From contig NZ_JADHDU010000002.1 of NCBI RefSeq assembly GCF_016820495.1, positions 248,001 through 312,000 on the forward strand: 64,000 bases of DNA. The letters run 5' to 3'. This document shows positions 18,352-28,012 of the stretch, one piece after another (position 1 is the stretch's first letter; the number at the start of each line of letters is the position of its first letter). The stretch comes from Planococcus beigongshangi. Lineage in GTDB: Bacteria; Bacillota; Bacilli; Bacillales_A; Planococcaceae. A model generated the notes under the pieces. It saw only the letters and a list, made by a program, of their open reading frames with translations, searched no databases and had not been told where the DNA came from. Position numbers and translations under genes: made by a program.

Positions 18352-20910
18352 TTATAATCCGCATTTCAATTGTGCGGCGCAGTTCGTGCATGTGTTGCAT
18401 CCGCCCATTTCTTCTACCGTACCTTTGCGGCAAACCGGGCAGGTATCGCCGACTTCCGATCCGATGGTCACGTTTGTAGAACGCAGATCCTGGATCGTGT
18501 CGATCAGGACGATCGGACGTTTCGCCTGTACTTCTTCCTCTGCATTGTCTTCAAACGTATTTTCTTCCGCCTTCAAAGTCAATACCTGGGAATCGCGGCT
18601 TCCGTCTACATAGACCGTTCCGCCTTTTGCGCCACCTTTGTAAAGACGTTCATACACGCCTTCCACTTGTTCGACAGTGTAACCGCGCGGTGCGTTGACT
18701 GTTTTCGAAATGGAGGAATCGATCCAGCGCTGGATGATGCACTGCACATCCGCGTGGGCTTCCGGCGCCAGGTCCATCGATGTGACGAATGCTTTCGGCA
18801 GATTTTCTTCATCGGCTTCCGGGTTATTCTTCAAATATTCACGGACGATATCCGCCTTCACTTCGATGAATTTGCCCAGACGTCCACTGCGGTAGTATGT
18901 GAATGAATAATATGGCTCAAGCCCAGTGGAAACGCCTACCATCGTACCCGTCGATCCTGTCGGCGCCACCGTCAGCAAGTGTGAGTTCCGGATGCCGTTT
19001 TTCAGGACCCCTTCACGGATTTCTTTCGGCATGCCCTTCATGAATCCTGTTTCTGTAAATGCCTGGCGAAGTGCTGCTGTCTGTTCTTCCGTTTCGCCTT
19101 CAAGGAATGGGAAACTTCCCCGTTCAGCGCCAAGTTCGATGGAAACTTCATAAGCCGCAATTGCGATTGTCTTGAAGATTTCATCAACCAGTTCATTGCC
19201 TTCCGGTGATCCATATTCCTTATCGCAATAAATCAGCAGATCGGCAAGACCCATAACCCCGAGGCCGACACGGCGTTCACCTAGGGCCTGCTTGCGGTTT
19301 TCCTCCAGGAAATATGGCGTTGCATCGATCACATTATCCTGCATACGGACTCCGACACGAACCGTTTCTTTCAACGCTTCGAAATCCACCGTTTTCGTTT
19401 TCGGATCAGCGAATTGTGCCAAGTTGACTGCAGCCAGGTTACATACTGAGTTCGGTGCGAGCGGCTGTTCACCGCACGGATTGGTCGCAACCACTTTTTG
19501 TCCGTAAGCTGCCGCATTTGTTTTTTCATTGGCGTTATCGATGAAGAAAATACCCGGTTCAGCCGAATAAGTGGCGCAAACGTTGATCAGGTTCCAAAGG
19601 TCGCGCGCTTTCATCGTGCGATATGTGCGGACTTTATGGCCCATCGCTTCCCACTCACGGACGTCGCCGACTTCCTGCCATTTTTCATTGTAGATCGCCA
19701 TTTCCTCTTTCGAATAGGATTCAACCGCCGGGAACCGCAGCTCGAAATCGGCATCCTGTTCAACGGCTTCCATGAAATCGCTTGTCAGCGTCACAGAAAT
19801 ATTTGCCCCTGTCAGGAATTCTTCATTGTGGACCGAATAGGTGCCGCCGTCACGAAGCTTCGTTTCCGCATCGCGCATGATCTTTTCATTGAATCCGCCC
19901 ATGCCCGGAATCGCCCGGTAATTCAAGACGCCTTGGTACATCGCTTCTTCCTGCTCCGTCAAAGGCTTGAATTTCAATTTATCTTTCGCCAATTGCTTGA
20001 TCGTCGCATCTTCCGTGTTTTCAATCAGATATCTGAGAATACGCGGATTCTGCATTTTGGAAATGATGAATTCCGCGATATCCGGATGCCAGTCGGCAAG
20101 CATGATCATCTGTGCCCCGCGGCGTGACCCGCCCTGTTCGACCAGATGAGTAAGCTTAGCGATATCGTCCAGCCAGGATACCGAGCCGGAAGATTTCCCG
20201 TTCACACCGCGTGCCAGTGTGTTGCGCGGGCGTAAAGTCGACCCGTTTGTCCCCACTCCGCCTCCGCGGCTCATGATTTCCATGACTTGTTTACGGTGAT
20301 CGGAAATCCCTTCCCGTGAATCCGCCACATAAGGCATCACATAGCAATTGAAGTATGTTACATCAGTATCTGCGCCCGCTCCGTAAAGAACGCGTCCGGC
20401 AGGTATGAATTTAAGCCCGACCAGCTGCTCGTAGAATTTTCCGAACCATTCCTGGCGCTTTTCTTCCGTAGTCTCCACCGACGCAAGCCCTGTTGCATTG
20501 CGGCGGGCAATTTGTTCGTAGTAAACTTCAAGAGGCTTTTCGATGACATCCAGGGATTTTACAATAATCCCTTTTTCCAGAGCATCCTGATTGTCTATGG
20601 CGCTGCGGTAATCCTCTTCGATCCAAACTTCCGCCTGATTGGCGGCGTGATTGACGGATACAATGAATCCAAGGCCGCGTGCCGGGAATTTCGGATCTTC
20701 CTTGACTGTCAGAACGACAAAATCTCCGGCTTTCAATGTTTTCTTTTCCGTATCCTTAAACGAATAGCGGTCGATCATAACGAGCCGGGATACCCCTTTG
20801 TGCGTAATCGTCATATCAGGCGTGATCGGGTGCACTTGCGGAAACTGTTCGATGTCTTTGTTCAAAGCATCCGGATTTAATGTAAAAACAGAATTAGTTG
20901 CAGAAACCAT
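18352..20910 (-). CDS. nrdJ: Adenosylcobalamin-dependent ribonucleotide reductase (class II)
   Basis: Reduces ribonucleotides to deoxyribonucleotides with a B12-derived radical, without needing oxygen. The 852 residues contain the catalytic set: C189 (YFNCYVMP), C479 and E481 in NPCGEQPL, and C490 (SVCNLAAVNL), with the 11-residue spacing expected for the thiyl/redox pair. The C-terminus has a Cys-rich tail (CPVCRKGT ... CNTCTNC) typical of the NrdJ subfamily with a zinc-binding end. It occupies the place of yqhR-yqhM in B. subtilis order, so it is a replacement or insertion. Paired NrdR boxes lie upstream. Confidence 0.96.
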   Translation of the reverse strand: MVSATNSVFTLNPDALNKDIEQFPQVHPITPDMTITHKGVSRLVMIDRYSFKDTEKKTLKAGDFVVLTVKEDPKFPARGLGFIVSVNHAANQAEVWIEEDYRSAIDNQDALEKGIIVKSLDVIEKPLEVYYEQIARRNATGLASVETTEEKRQEWFGKFYEQLVGLKFIPAGRVLYGAGADTDVTYFNCYVMPYVADSREGISDHRKQVMEIMSRGGGVGTNGSTLRPRNTLARGVNGKSSGSVSWLDDIAKLTHLVEQGGSRRGAQMIMLADWHPDIAEFIISKMQNPRILRYLIENTEDATIKQLAKDKLKFKPLTEQEEAMYQGVLNYRAIPGMGGFNEKIMRDAETKLRDGGTYSVHNEEFLTGANISVTLTSDFMEAVEQDADFELRFPAVESYSKEEMAIYNEKWQEVGDVREWEAMGHKVRTYRTMKARDLWNLINVCATYSAEPGIFFIDNANEKTNAAAYGQKVVATNPCGEQPLAPNSVCNLAAVNLAQFADPKTKTVDFEALKETVRVGVRMQDNVIDATPYFLEENRKQALGERRVGLGVMGLADLLIYCDKEYGSPEGNELVDEIFKTIAIAAYEVSIELGAERGSFPFLEGETEEQTAALRQAFTETGFMKGMPKEIREGVLKNGIRNSHLLTVAPTGSTGTMVGVSTGLEPYYSFTYYRSGRLGKFIEVKADIVREYLKNNPEADEENLPKAFVTSMDLAPEAHADVQCIIQRWIDSSISKTVNAPRGYTVEQVEGVYERLYKGGAKGGTVYVDGSRDSQVLTLKAEENTFEDNAEEEVQAKRPIVLIDTIQDLRSTNVTIGSEVGDTCPVCRKGTVEEMGGCNTCTNCAAQLKCGL

Positions 20911-20942
20911 TTGACAATTCCTCCTTTATATTATAAGGGCAA

Positions 20943-20990
20943 ACACTATATATAGTATTAATACTGTTCCCATGATACTAGATGTTGAAA
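20943..20990 (-). promoter_or_regulatory. Tandem NrdR boxes upstream of nrdJ
   Basis: acactatatatagtat (20943-20958) is a near-perfect NrdR box. A weaker one, atactagatgttgaaa (20975-20990), starts exactly 32 bp away, about three helical turns, which is the usual arrangement for NrdR. They lie 33-80 bp upstream of the start codon, so nrdJ should be repressed by NrdR. Confidence 0.65.
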
Positions 20991-21155
20991 CTTCTTTCTA
21001 TAACAAAAATTTGCTTCATTTTTTCGGGGGCTGGAAGAATGCAGTCATTTCAAGGTTTTAGAACACAAAGAGAATGAAAATGAGTCTAAAGTGATAACTT
21101 TTATACCCATGAAATTCCCCGTGCATTTTGATCTCTTACGGAGGCGAAAACTAGC

Positions 21156-21293
21156 TCAAAGCGCGCCACGGAAAGGCTTGCCGGGCAGCCACCTTTTTAC
21201 CCGGGAAAATATTGATTGATCCACCATCACCAGTCCCGCAGATGGCAATGATAAATTTTCAGGAATCTCCGGATTTGATGCATCATATTTCAC
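21156..21293 (-). CDS. Possible small protein of unknown function
   Basis: A candidate 45-residue ORF in the gap between nrdJ and yqhL. GTG start with AGAGGCGAGG just upstream; the product runs from KYDASNPEIPENLSL to a basic end, RVKRWLPGKPFRGAL. The codons look coding-like, but the start is uncertain and I recognise no family. The remaining about 165 bp between it and the NrdR boxes show nothing. Confidence 0.35.
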   Translation of the reverse strand: MKYDASNPEIPENLSLPSAGLVMVDQSIFSRVKRWLPGKPFRGAL

Positions 21294-21332
21294 ATCCTCG
21301 CCTCTTTTTAAACTCCCACGGGAATATAGCCA

Positions 21333-21362
21333 TTGAATTAGAGAGCTCCTTTCTCTTATAAT
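21333..21362 (+). promoter_or_regulatory. SigA-type promoter for yqhL
   Basis: TTGAAT and TATAAT separated by 18 bp, 29 bp before the yqhL start codon. Confidence 0.6.
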
Positions 21363-21390
21363 GAAGAGAGAATAGAAAGGGGAAAGACCA

Positions 21391-21774
21391 TTGGAATTCT
21401 TGTATTTTATCGCAGCTTTATTATTTGTCATCATCGTGTTTGCGGTGATCAACTTTTCACGCGCTAAAAAAGCGGTCACTACACTTACCCAGCAGCAGTT
21501 TATCGAAGGATACCGCAAAGCGCAGCTGATTGATGTACGTGAACCAAAAGATTTTGCAGCCGGACATATCCTCGGCGCACGCAACATTCCGCAGACACAA
21601 TTACGCCAGCGCTATAAGGAAATCCGTTCGGACAAACCGGTCTATATTTATGACCAGAACGGTGCGCGTGCCGGCCGTGTAGCGATCTTCCTGAAAAAAC
21701 AAGGCTATAACCAATTGTTCCAGTTACAGGGCGGATTCAAGCAATGGACTGGTAAAATCAAAGCAAAATCATAA
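21391..21774 (+). CDS. yqhL: Membrane-anchored rhodanese-like protein (YqhL), active-site Cys absent
   Basis: A 127-residue protein with an N-terminal membrane segment (about 1-20) and a single rhodanese domain facing the cytoplasm or cell surface. Family motifs are YRKAQLIDVREPKDFAAGHI and LQGGFKQW. The active loop, which normally starts with Cys, reads YIYDQNGARAGR, so Asp stands in the Cys position and sulfur transfer is unlikely. The start (apparently TTG) has GAAAGGGGAAAG upstream. It keeps the B. subtilis position near gcvPB. A scaffold or phosphate-binding role is possible but not shown. Confidence 0.85.
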   Translation: MEFLYFIAALLFVIIVFAVINFSRAKKAVTTLTQQQFIEGYRKAQLIDVREPKDFAAGHILGARNIPQTQLRQRYKEIRSDKPVYIYDQNGARAGRVAIFLKKQGYNQLFQLQGGFKQWTGKIKAKS

Positions 21775-21780
21775 CACCAG

Positions 21781-21808
21781 GCTCTTCCATTATGGAAGAG
21801 TTTTTTTT
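21781..21808 (+). terminator. Terminator after yqhL
   Basis: Stem gctcttcca / tggaagagt, 8 T follow. Confidence 0.85.
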
Positions 21809-21838
21809 ACAAAAATATCATTCCGATGGAGGCTAACG

Positions 21839-23110
21839 ATGGCAGAGAATATACTTTTTCCCCATGGAACCCATTTAAAAGAGACATTGCCCGTCTATGC
21901 CAATATGGCTGAAGTATCCAATAGGATATTTTCCCGGCTCAATGAGCATTCGGCAGGCGACTGGAAATATATCGATGTGACAGAACCTTTTATGCAATTG
22001 CACACGCATCTCCTTGATATGATGAAAAAAGGCCAGCTCGATTTCGAAACCCTTGCCTTCATCTATGAAGCGCGGCCACAAGGGAAAATCACCAATATGG
22101 CAGAAGATCTGCAAGGCGGCAACCTGACGATTGAAACCACTTTCGAAAACCGCGTCATTTATTTTACCGGCCACGATGTCGCAATTGCCCATCTGAGTTT
22201 TTATACGCATTCCGAAACGAGCTGGCCGGAATTTCAATGCTATGCGAAATCCGCAGAAGACGCATACCGCTTCCTGCAGGCCATGGACGATCTGCTCCGC
22301 CAGATGCTCATGAACAATATTACGTTCCTTGTGGATACCGAGGACGGGGTCAGGCGGAGAAATTTCAGCACGCAGGCCATTATCGAACGGTCAGAAGTGA
22401 TGCTGGAAGAGGCCGTAAAAAAAGACATCTTCAGATCCATCGATGAATTCTTCAAGGAAGGCGGACAATTTTTCAGGAATTACGGGATTCCCTATAAACG
22501 CGGCATCCTGCTTTACGGCTCTCCCGGTAACGGAAAAACAACACTGGTGAAGTCGATAACCGGCTCCACTGAAGCACCGGTCGTCTATTGGCAGATAACC
22601 GAATACACCAATAGCGCAACGATCCAGGAAGTATTCAGCATCGTCTCACGGCTGGCGCCTGCCATTCTTGTCATCGAAGATATCGATTCGATGCCCGACT
22701 ATACGCGCAGCGTTTTTTTGAATACACTTGACGGGACGCAGGCGCGTGAAGGCCTTTTTGTCATCGGTACGACGAATTACCCGGAGAAGATCGATCCGGC
22801 TCTCATAAATCGCGCCGGCCGTTTTGACCGGGCATACGAGATCCCTTCCCCTTCGCGGAAATTGCGTAAGGCCTATCTGCAAAAACTCGATATCAAACAG
22901 ATCTTTTCTGAAGCTGAACTGTCTGATATGGCCAGCCGCACCAAAGGCCTGTCTATTTCACAGCTGAACGAATTATATATGTCGAGCGCGCTGAATTGGC
23001 ATTATGACGGCGATTCCGGTTATATGAAACGCATCGAAGAATTACAGCTCCAAAACAAACGGACTGAACGAAACGATTTCCATGAAGCTGAAACTTATAT
23101 CGGATTTTGA
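21839..23110 (+). CDS. AAA family ATPase of unknown role
   Basis: A 423-residue classical AAA protein. The N-terminal 200 residues match no domain that I recognise. The ATPase domain has Walker A YGSPGNGKTT (226-235), a Walker B with reversed acidic pair (ILVIEDID, 276-283, as in BCS1-like AAA proteins), and the second region of homology with arginine fingers NRAGRFDR (324-331), then a helical lid. No signal peptide or membrane segment is evident. It sits alone between terminators, opposite to gcvPB, and is not part of the B. subtilis order here. An unfoldase or remodelling role is inferred from the fold alone. Confidence 0.8.
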   Translation: MAENILFPHGTHLKETLPVYANMAEVSNRIFSRLNEHSAGDWKYIDVTEPFMQLHTHLLDMMKKGQLDFETLAFIYEARPQGKITNMAEDLQGGNLTIETTFENRVIYFTGHDVAIAHLSFYTHSETSWPEFQCYAKSAEDAYRFLQAMDDLLRQMLMNNITFLVDTEDGVRRRNFSTQAIIERSEVMLEEAVKKDIFRSIDEFFKEGGQFFRNYGIPYKRGILLYGSPGNGKTTLVKSITGSTEAPVVYWQITEYTNSATIQEVFSIVSRLAPAILVIEDIDSMPDYTRSVFLNTLDGTQAREGLFVIGTTNYPEKIDPALINRAGRFDRAYEIPSPSRKLRKAYLQKLDIKQIFSEAELSDMASRTKGLSISQLNELYMSSALNWHYDGDSGYMKRIEELQLQNKRTERNDFHEAETYIGF

Positions 23111-23118
23111 TGAAAATG

Positions 23119-23155
23119 AAAACGGCCCGGAAGCAGATCTGCTCCCGGGCCGTTT
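23119..23155. terminator. Bidirectional terminator between the AAA gene and gcvPB
   Basis: Stem aaacggcccgg / ccgggccgttt with A-rich and T-rich flanks, between convergent genes. Confidence 0.85.
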
Positions 23156-23160
23156 CTGTT

Positions 23161-24630
23161 TTATTCAGCTTGGTCTTTGTAATAGCGCAATACCGGTTTA
23201 CGGGCAGCCTTTGTTTCATCAAGGCGCTTGATCACCGTCGTATGAGGAGCGTCCTGGACGATCTCCGGATTCTCTTCCACTTCCTTCGCAATCTGAATCA
23301 TCGCATCGATGAAAGCATCAAGCGTTTCTTTCGATTCAGTTTCCGTCGGTTCGATCATCATCCCCTCTTCCACGTTAAGCGGGAAGTAAATTGTCGGCGG
23401 GTGGTAGCCGAAGTCGAGCAGGCGTTTTGCCATATCAAGCGTGCGCACGCCCAGTTTCTTTTGGCGGCGGCCGCTCAGCACGAATTCGTGCTTGCAGTGG
23501 CGGTCATACGGCAAATCGAAATGCGGCTGCAATTTGCGCATCATGTAGTTCGCATTCAATACCGCATATTCCGTTACGGCTTTTAGGCCGTCCGGACCCA
23601 TGGAGCGGATATACGTGTAGGCACGCACGTTGATGCCGAAGTTGCCATAGAATGGCTTCACACGGCCGATCGACTGCGGGCGGTCGTAATCGAAAGTGAA
23701 CACATCATCTTTTTTGACCAGTACCGGTTTAGGCAGGTAGGGCATAAGATCTTTGTTTACGCCGACAGGACCTGATCCCGGTCCGCCGCCGCCGTGGGGG
23801 CCGGTGAATGTTTTATGCAGATTCAAGTGAACCACATCGAAGCCCATGTCTCCTGGACGCGCTTTTGACATGACCGCATTCAGATTGGCTCCGTCATAAT
23901 ACAGCTTGCCGCCGACTTCATGGATGATGGCAGCCATTTCCAGGATCTGCTCTTCGAAGAGGCCCAGCGTATTCGGGTTTGTCAGCATCAGAGCCGCCGT
24001 ATCGTCACCGACGACACGCTTAAGGTCTTCGAGGTCAACCAGTCCATGCTCATTCGATTTTACTGTCACCGTCTCGAATCCGGCAACTGTAGCTGATGCC
24101 GGGTTCGTGCCATGGGCTGAATCAGGTACGATGACTTTCGTACGGTTGAAATCCCCATTCGCTTCATGGAATGCACGGATCATCATCAATCCTGTCCATT
24201 CCCCGTGAGCACCGGCAGCCGGCTGAAGCGTCACTTCATCCATGCCAGTGATTTCTTTTAAATGCTCTTGAAGGTCATACATCAATTCCATGGCACCCTG
24301 GACAGTCGATTCATCCTGAAGCGGATGGATATTCGCAAAACCGGAATAACGGGCGACCGATTCATTGATCTTCGGATTGTATTTCATTGTGCATGAACCC
24401 AGTGGATAAAAACCGGAATCGACTCCGTGATTGCGTTTTGACAAGGCTGTATAATGGCGCATGATATCCAGTTCGGATACTTCCGGCAGATCAGCCGACT
24501 CGACACGGATCAGGCCTTCAGGCAATAAATCAGCAAGATCGATTTCAGGTACATCCAGCTCAGGCAGGCTGTAGCCGACACGACCTTCTTTTGTCATTTC
24601 AAAAATGAGCGGTTGATTATCTTTATGCAT
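23161..24630 (-). CDS. gcvPB: Glycine dehydrogenase (decarboxylating) subunit 2
   Basis: C-terminal half of the split P-protein, containing the PLP site. It decarboxylates glycine and passes aminomethyl to the H-protein. The 489-residue product starts [23 protein letters not shown], set by GGAGG six bases upstream; a longer frame to 24660 would lie inside gcvPA. The PLP lysine is in [20 protein letters not shown], preceded by AHGTNPASA. It overlaps gcvPA by 8 bp. The H-protein gene is not in this window. Confidence 0.97.
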   Translation of the reverse strand: MHKDNQPLIFEMTKEGRVGYSLPELDVPEIDLADLLPEGLIRVESADLPEVSELDIMRHYTALSKRNHGVDSGFYPLGSCTMKYNPKINESVARYSGFANIHPLQDESTVQGAMELMYDLQEHLKEITGMDEVTLQPAAGAHGEWTGLMMIRAFHEANGDFNRTKVIVPDSAHGTNPASATVAGFETVTVKSNEHGLVDLEDLKRVVGDDTAALMLTNPNTLGLFEEQILEMAAIIHEVGGKLYYDGANLNAVMSKARPGDMGFDVVHLNLHKTFTGPHGGGGPGSGPVGVNKDLMPYLPKPVLVKKDDVFTFDYDRPQSIGRVKPFYGNFGINVRAYTYIRSMGPDGLKAVTEYAVLNANYMMRKLQPHFDLPYDRHCKHEFVLSGRRQKKLGVRTLDMAKRLLDFGYHPPTIYFPLNVEEGMMIEPTETESKETLDAFIDAMIQIAKEVEENPEIVQDAPHTTVIKRLDETKAARKPVLRYYKDQAE

Positions 24631-25969
24631 GAGTAGCCTCCATTTCCTGCACGAATGCATCGATTTCTTCTTTAGTGCGCTGTTCGGTTACCGCGACCAA
24701 TACATGGCCTGTGAATTCATCATAGCTTAGGCCGAGGTCGTAACCGCCGATCATCCCTTTTTTCAGGAGGGCTGCGTTAAGCTCTTTGACAGGCTTAGCC
24801 GTTTTGACGACGATTTCATTGAAGTGGGCTCCGTCAAAAGCGATTTCGAAACCGGCTTTTTTCAGCTGCTTCTTCATATAATGTGTTTTCGTAATGTTCT
24901 GGATCGCAATTTCTTTTGTGCCTTCTTTGCCGAGCGCAGTCATGGCGACAGATGCTGCCAGTGCATTCAATGCCTGGTTCGAACAGATATTCGAAGTCGC
25001 CTTATCGCGGCGGATATGCTGTTCGCGGGCCTGCAGCGTCAATACAAAGCCACGTCGTCCGTCTTCATCCGTCGTTTCACCGACCAGGCGTCCCGGAACT
25101 TTTCTCATCAATGCTTTTGTCACAGCGAAATAGCCGCAATGCGGTCCGCCGAAAGCTTCCGGAATACCGAACGGCTGTGCATCCCCGACAGTGATATCCG
25201 CCCCCAATTTCCCAGGAGGTGTCAGCGCACCAAGTGCCAATGGATTTGAAGAAACAGTGAATAAAGCGCCTGCCCCGTGGACAATCGGTTCAATTTCCTT
25301 CAGATTTTCAACCTGGCCGAAAAAGTTTGGATACTGGATCATGACAGCAGCCGTATCTTCATCAATCATATTTTTCAAAGCTTCAAGGTCAGTGTGGCCG
25401 TCTTTCAATGGAATTTCTTCCACAGCGATCGATTGTCCAAGTGCATATGAGCGAACAACTGCACGGGATTCAGGGTGAACGGCTCTGGACACAAGTATTT
25501 TTTTGCGACGGGTATGGCCCGCTGCAAGCATACCAGCTTCAGCCAGGGCAGTCCCGCCGTCATACATGGACGAGTTGGCGAGATCCATGCCTGTCAATTC
25601 GCTTATCATCGTCTGGAATTCAAAGATCGCCTGCAATTCGCCTTGTGAAATTTCCGGCTGATACGGCGTATAAGCTGTGTAGAATTCAGAGCGTGAAATC
25701 ACGTGATCGACGATGATCGGTTTGTAATGATCATAAACACCCGCTCCAAGGAATGAAGCATATGTGCTGGAATCAGCATTTTTTGCTGCCAGCTGTGACA
25801 ATTCCTTTGTCAGTGAGCTTTCTGATTTTGCAGGTTTGATCTTATATTCACCTTTAAAACGGACTTTCTCCGGAATATCGGCAAATAGTTCATCGATCGA
25901 CTCGATGCCGATCGTATCAAGCATTGCTTTTTCATCCTGCGGCGTCATTGGTAAATAGCGATGTTTCAT
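24623..25969 (-). CDS. gcvPA: Glycine dehydrogenase (decarboxylating) subunit 1
   Basis: N-terminal half of the split P-protein, forming an alpha2beta2 enzyme with GcvPB. It is 448 residues with the characteristic start [21 protein letters not shown], then [15 protein letters not shown] and [15 protein letters not shown]. The ATG at 25969 has AAAGGGG upstream; an in-frame TTG at 25990 overlaps that site. It is the middle gene of the gcvT-gcvPA-gcvPB operon controlled by the glycine riboswitch. Confidence 0.97.
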   Translation of the reverse strand: MKHRYLPMTPQDEKAMLDTIGIESIDELFADIPEKVRFKGEYKIKPAKSESSLTKELSQLAAKNADSSTYASFLGAGVYDHYKPIIVDHVISRSEFYTAYTPYQPEISQGELQAIFEFQTMISELTGMDLANSSMYDGGTALAEAGMLAAGHTRRKKILVSRAVHPESRAVVRSYALGQSIAVEEIPLKDGHTDLEALKNMIDEDTAAVMIQYPNFFGQVENLKEIEPIVHGAGALFTVSSNPLALGALTPPGKLGADITVGDAQPFGIPEAFGGPHCGYFAVTKALMRKVPGRLVGETTDEDGRRGFVLTLQAREQHIRRDKATSNICSNQALNALAASVAMTALGKEGTKEIAIQNITKTHYMKKQLKKAGFEIAFDGAHFNEIVVKTAKPVKELNAALLKKGMIGGYDLGLSYDEFTGHVLVAVTEQRTKEEIDAFVQEMEATHA

Positions 25970-25996
25970 GGATTGCTGTCCCCTTTTCAAACAAAT

Positions 25997-27094
25997 TTAG
26001 TTGCTGCGTTTATAGAATGGCGTTTCAACCGATTCGGCTTTCAGGCGTTTGTTGCGGATTTCAACTTCGAACTCTTTTCCGGTTTCGGCAAATTCAGCCT
26101 CGATCAGCGCAAGTCCGATGTTTTTCTTTAAAGTGGGAGATTGGGTTCCTGTTGTGATTTCCCCAATCTTCCGGTCATTCACATAAACCGGGTAGCCAGT
26201 ACGCGGAATGCCTTTATCGATCATTTCAATACCGATCAATTTGCGCGGAACCCCATTTTCTTTTTGAGCGGCAAGTGCGTCTTTGCCGATAAACCCATCT
26301 TTTTGCAGCTTAACGACAAATCCGATACCAGCTTCAAGCGGCGAAATGTCTTTTGACAATTCCTGCCCGTATAATGCCAGGCACGCTTCGAACCGAAGGG
26401 TATCGCGGGCACCAAGGCCGACCGGCAATAGCCCGTCCGCCTCACCTTCTTTCAGAATTTCCTCCCATAACGCTATGGCAGCTTCTGGAGAAGCATAAAT
26501 TTCAAATCCATTTTCCCCTGTGTAACCTGTACGTGAAATAAGCGCCGTATGGCCGCTGATTCGCACATCCTGCTGGAAGCGGAAAGGCTTGATATCCGAC
26601 AGAGGCGCATCTGTCATGCGCTGAAGAATCGTTTCAGCAAGCGGTCCCTGCAAGGCAAGCAATGCATATTGGTCTGAAACGTTTTCCAATGTGATTCCTT
26701 CAATGGATTGCTTTTGCATCCACTCGAAATCCTTTTCGATATTCGATGCGTTCACGACCAGCATATAGTGGTTTTCATCGAAACGGTAAGTGAGCAGATC
26801 ATCGATCGTTCCGCCGTCGGGATAACACATTGCAGTATATTGCGCTTGCCCGTCCTTAATCTTGGAAATGTCATTGGTTAAAAGGTTTTGCAGAAATTCC
26901 AGGCTATTAGGGCCTGACACCAGGATTTCCCCCATATGCGAAACGTCGAAGAGCCCCGCTTTCGTTCTGACTGCTTCGTGCTCACCTTTGATGCCTGAAA
27001 ATTGCACAGGCAATTCCCAGCCTCCAAAATCAATTGTTTTCCCGCCGTATTGTGCATACGAATCAAATAATGGCGTGCGTTTCAATTCTCCCAT
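25997..27094 (-). CDS. gcvT: Aminomethyltransferase (glycine cleavage T-protein)
   Basis: Transfers the methylene group from the H-protein to tetrahydrofolate, releasing ammonia. It has 365 residues with [20 protein letters not shown], the catalytic region [28 protein letters not shown] and [13 protein letters not shown] motifs. GAGGAGG lies before the ATG. It is the first gene of the operon, just after the riboswitch terminator. Its product methylene-THF is used by FolD. Confidence 0.98.
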   Translation of the reverse strand: MGELKRTPLFDSYAQYGGKTIDFGGWELPVQFSGIKGEHEAVRTKAGLFDVSHMGEILVSGPNSLEFLQNLLTNDISKIKDGQAQYTAMCYPDGGTIDDLLTYRFDENHYMLVVNASNIEKDFEWMQKQSIEGITLENVSDQYALLALQGPLAETILQRMTDAPLSDIKPFRFQQDVRISGHTALISRTGYTGENGFEIYASPEAAIALWEEILKEGEADGLLPVGLGARDTLRFEACLALYGQELSKDISPLEAGIGFVVKLQKDGFIGKDALAAQKENGVPRKLIGIEMIDKGIPRTGYPVYVNDRKIGEITTGTQSPTLKKNIGLALIEAEFAETGKEFEVEIRNKRLKAESVETPFYKRSN

Positions 27095-27125
27095 TCAAAT
27101 TCCTCCTCTTGATAACAGAATCCAT

Positions 27126-27167
27126 AAAAAAAGACAGAGATTCCCCTGTGAAGGGAAATCTCTGTCC
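27126..27167 (-). terminator. Riboswitch-controlled terminator before gcvT
   Basis: Stem gacagagattt / aatctctgtc followed by 7 T on the minus strand, immediately after the second glycine aptamer and 32 bp before gcvT. It is expected to form when glycine is low, switching the operon off. Confidence 0.85.
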
Positions 27168-27330
27168 TGGAACCTGAAAGTTTACCGTGGTGCTTTAACG
27201 GCTTTCCTCTTTGGTAGCTGCTGAGCAACATTCTCCAGAGATGCGTCCGGCACGAGTCTTTTTGCCTGAGAGATTCACGGCTGCTGCCATTTGCTCCTTC
27301 GGCGACGCTTTCGCGTGCTCTCCCCGTGCT
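27162..27330 (-). promoter_or_regulatory. Tandem glycine riboswitch (gcvT type)
   Basis: Two aptamers in series on the minus strand. The first has GGGGAGAG, the conserved CUCUCAGGC, AGAC, and GGACGCAUCUCUGG elements; the second has AGAGGAAAGCC, CUUUCAGGU and AGGACAGAG. This is the classic gcvT motif arrangement that activates glycine cleavage genes when glycine is abundant. The downstream terminator stem shares bases with the end of aptamer 2. Confidence 0.93.
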
Positions 27331-27365
27331 TTCATCCGCCCAAATCGAAATGATTGGTCCATAGC

Positions 27366-27384
27366 GTTATACAGAACGTATAAC
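27366..27384. promoter_or_regulatory. Perfect inverted repeat upstream of the glycine riboswitch
   Basis: gttatac-agaac-gtataac, 7-bp arms with a 5-bp spacer, about 40 bp upstream of the aptamer start where the gcv promoter should be. It could be an operator or a promoter-overlapping palindrome; no protein can be named. Confidence 0.35.
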
Positions 27385-27475
27385 TTCGTCTATATCCTAA
27401 CATTGATAGGGGGTAAGCGCAATCTTTTTTAAGTCGAACACCAAAAGACGAACGCTATATAATAATTTTATATTT

Positions 27476-27988
27476 TCATTCGCCTTTTAGGCGGTTCACT
27501 TGAAAGGCGGCATATTGCGTGATCTGGCGCAGCGTCCGGAATTCTGTCCGGATAGTGATATGCGCCGCCGCTTTATAGAGAGGATAGCGGGCTTTATACA
27601 TCGCTTCGATCTGTTCCCTAGTCGATTTCACCACAATCGGCCGTTTGGTGTCTTTATGGATCCGTCTCCAAATCTCTCGGAAAGGAGCATCCAGGAAAAG
27701 AACAAGCCCAGTCTGGCGCATGATTTTCCTGTTTTCTTCACGGATCGATACCCCTCCGCCTGTAGAAATGATGCAGTCCTCATGTTTCAGGTCCTTCAAG
27801 AATTGCGTTTCCAGATTCCTGAAATGCGCTTCTCCGAAAGTTTCGAAAATTTCCGTGATGGCCATGCCATTTTGTCTCACGATTTCCTTGTCCATATCAT
27901 AATAAGGCATTTTCAGTAAAAAACTGAGTCGCCTCCCCACTGCGCTTTTGCCGCATCCCATAAACCCTACTAAATAAATTCTCTTCAT
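27476..27988 (-). CDS. aroK: Shikimate kinase
   Basis: Phosphorylates shikimate in aromatic amino acid synthesis. The 170-residue P-loop kinase has Walker A GFMGCGKSAVG (8-18), DMDKEI (shikimate-binding Asp), STGGGVS, and the adenine/lid segment KDTKRPIV. It directly follows comGG on the same strand, 25 bp away, so it may be partly read from the comG transcript. No strong terminator is visible after it. Confidence 0.95.
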   Translation of the reverse strand: MKRIYLVGFMGCGKSAVGRRLSFLLKMPYYDMDKEIVRQNGMAITEIFETFGEAHFRNLETQFLKDLKHEDCIISTGGGVSIREENRKIMRQTGLVLFLDAPFREIWRRIHKDTKRPIVVKSTREQIEAMYKARYPLYKAAAHITIRTEFRTLRQITQYAAFQVNRLKGE

Positions 27989-28012
27989 CCAACCACCCGA
28001 TACTACCCTTTT

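Noticed and set aside
20911-21155. Possible cobalamin riboswitch before nrdJ
   Set aside because: No B12 box (GCCACTG) or supporting stem set is visible; the NrdR boxes explain regulation better.
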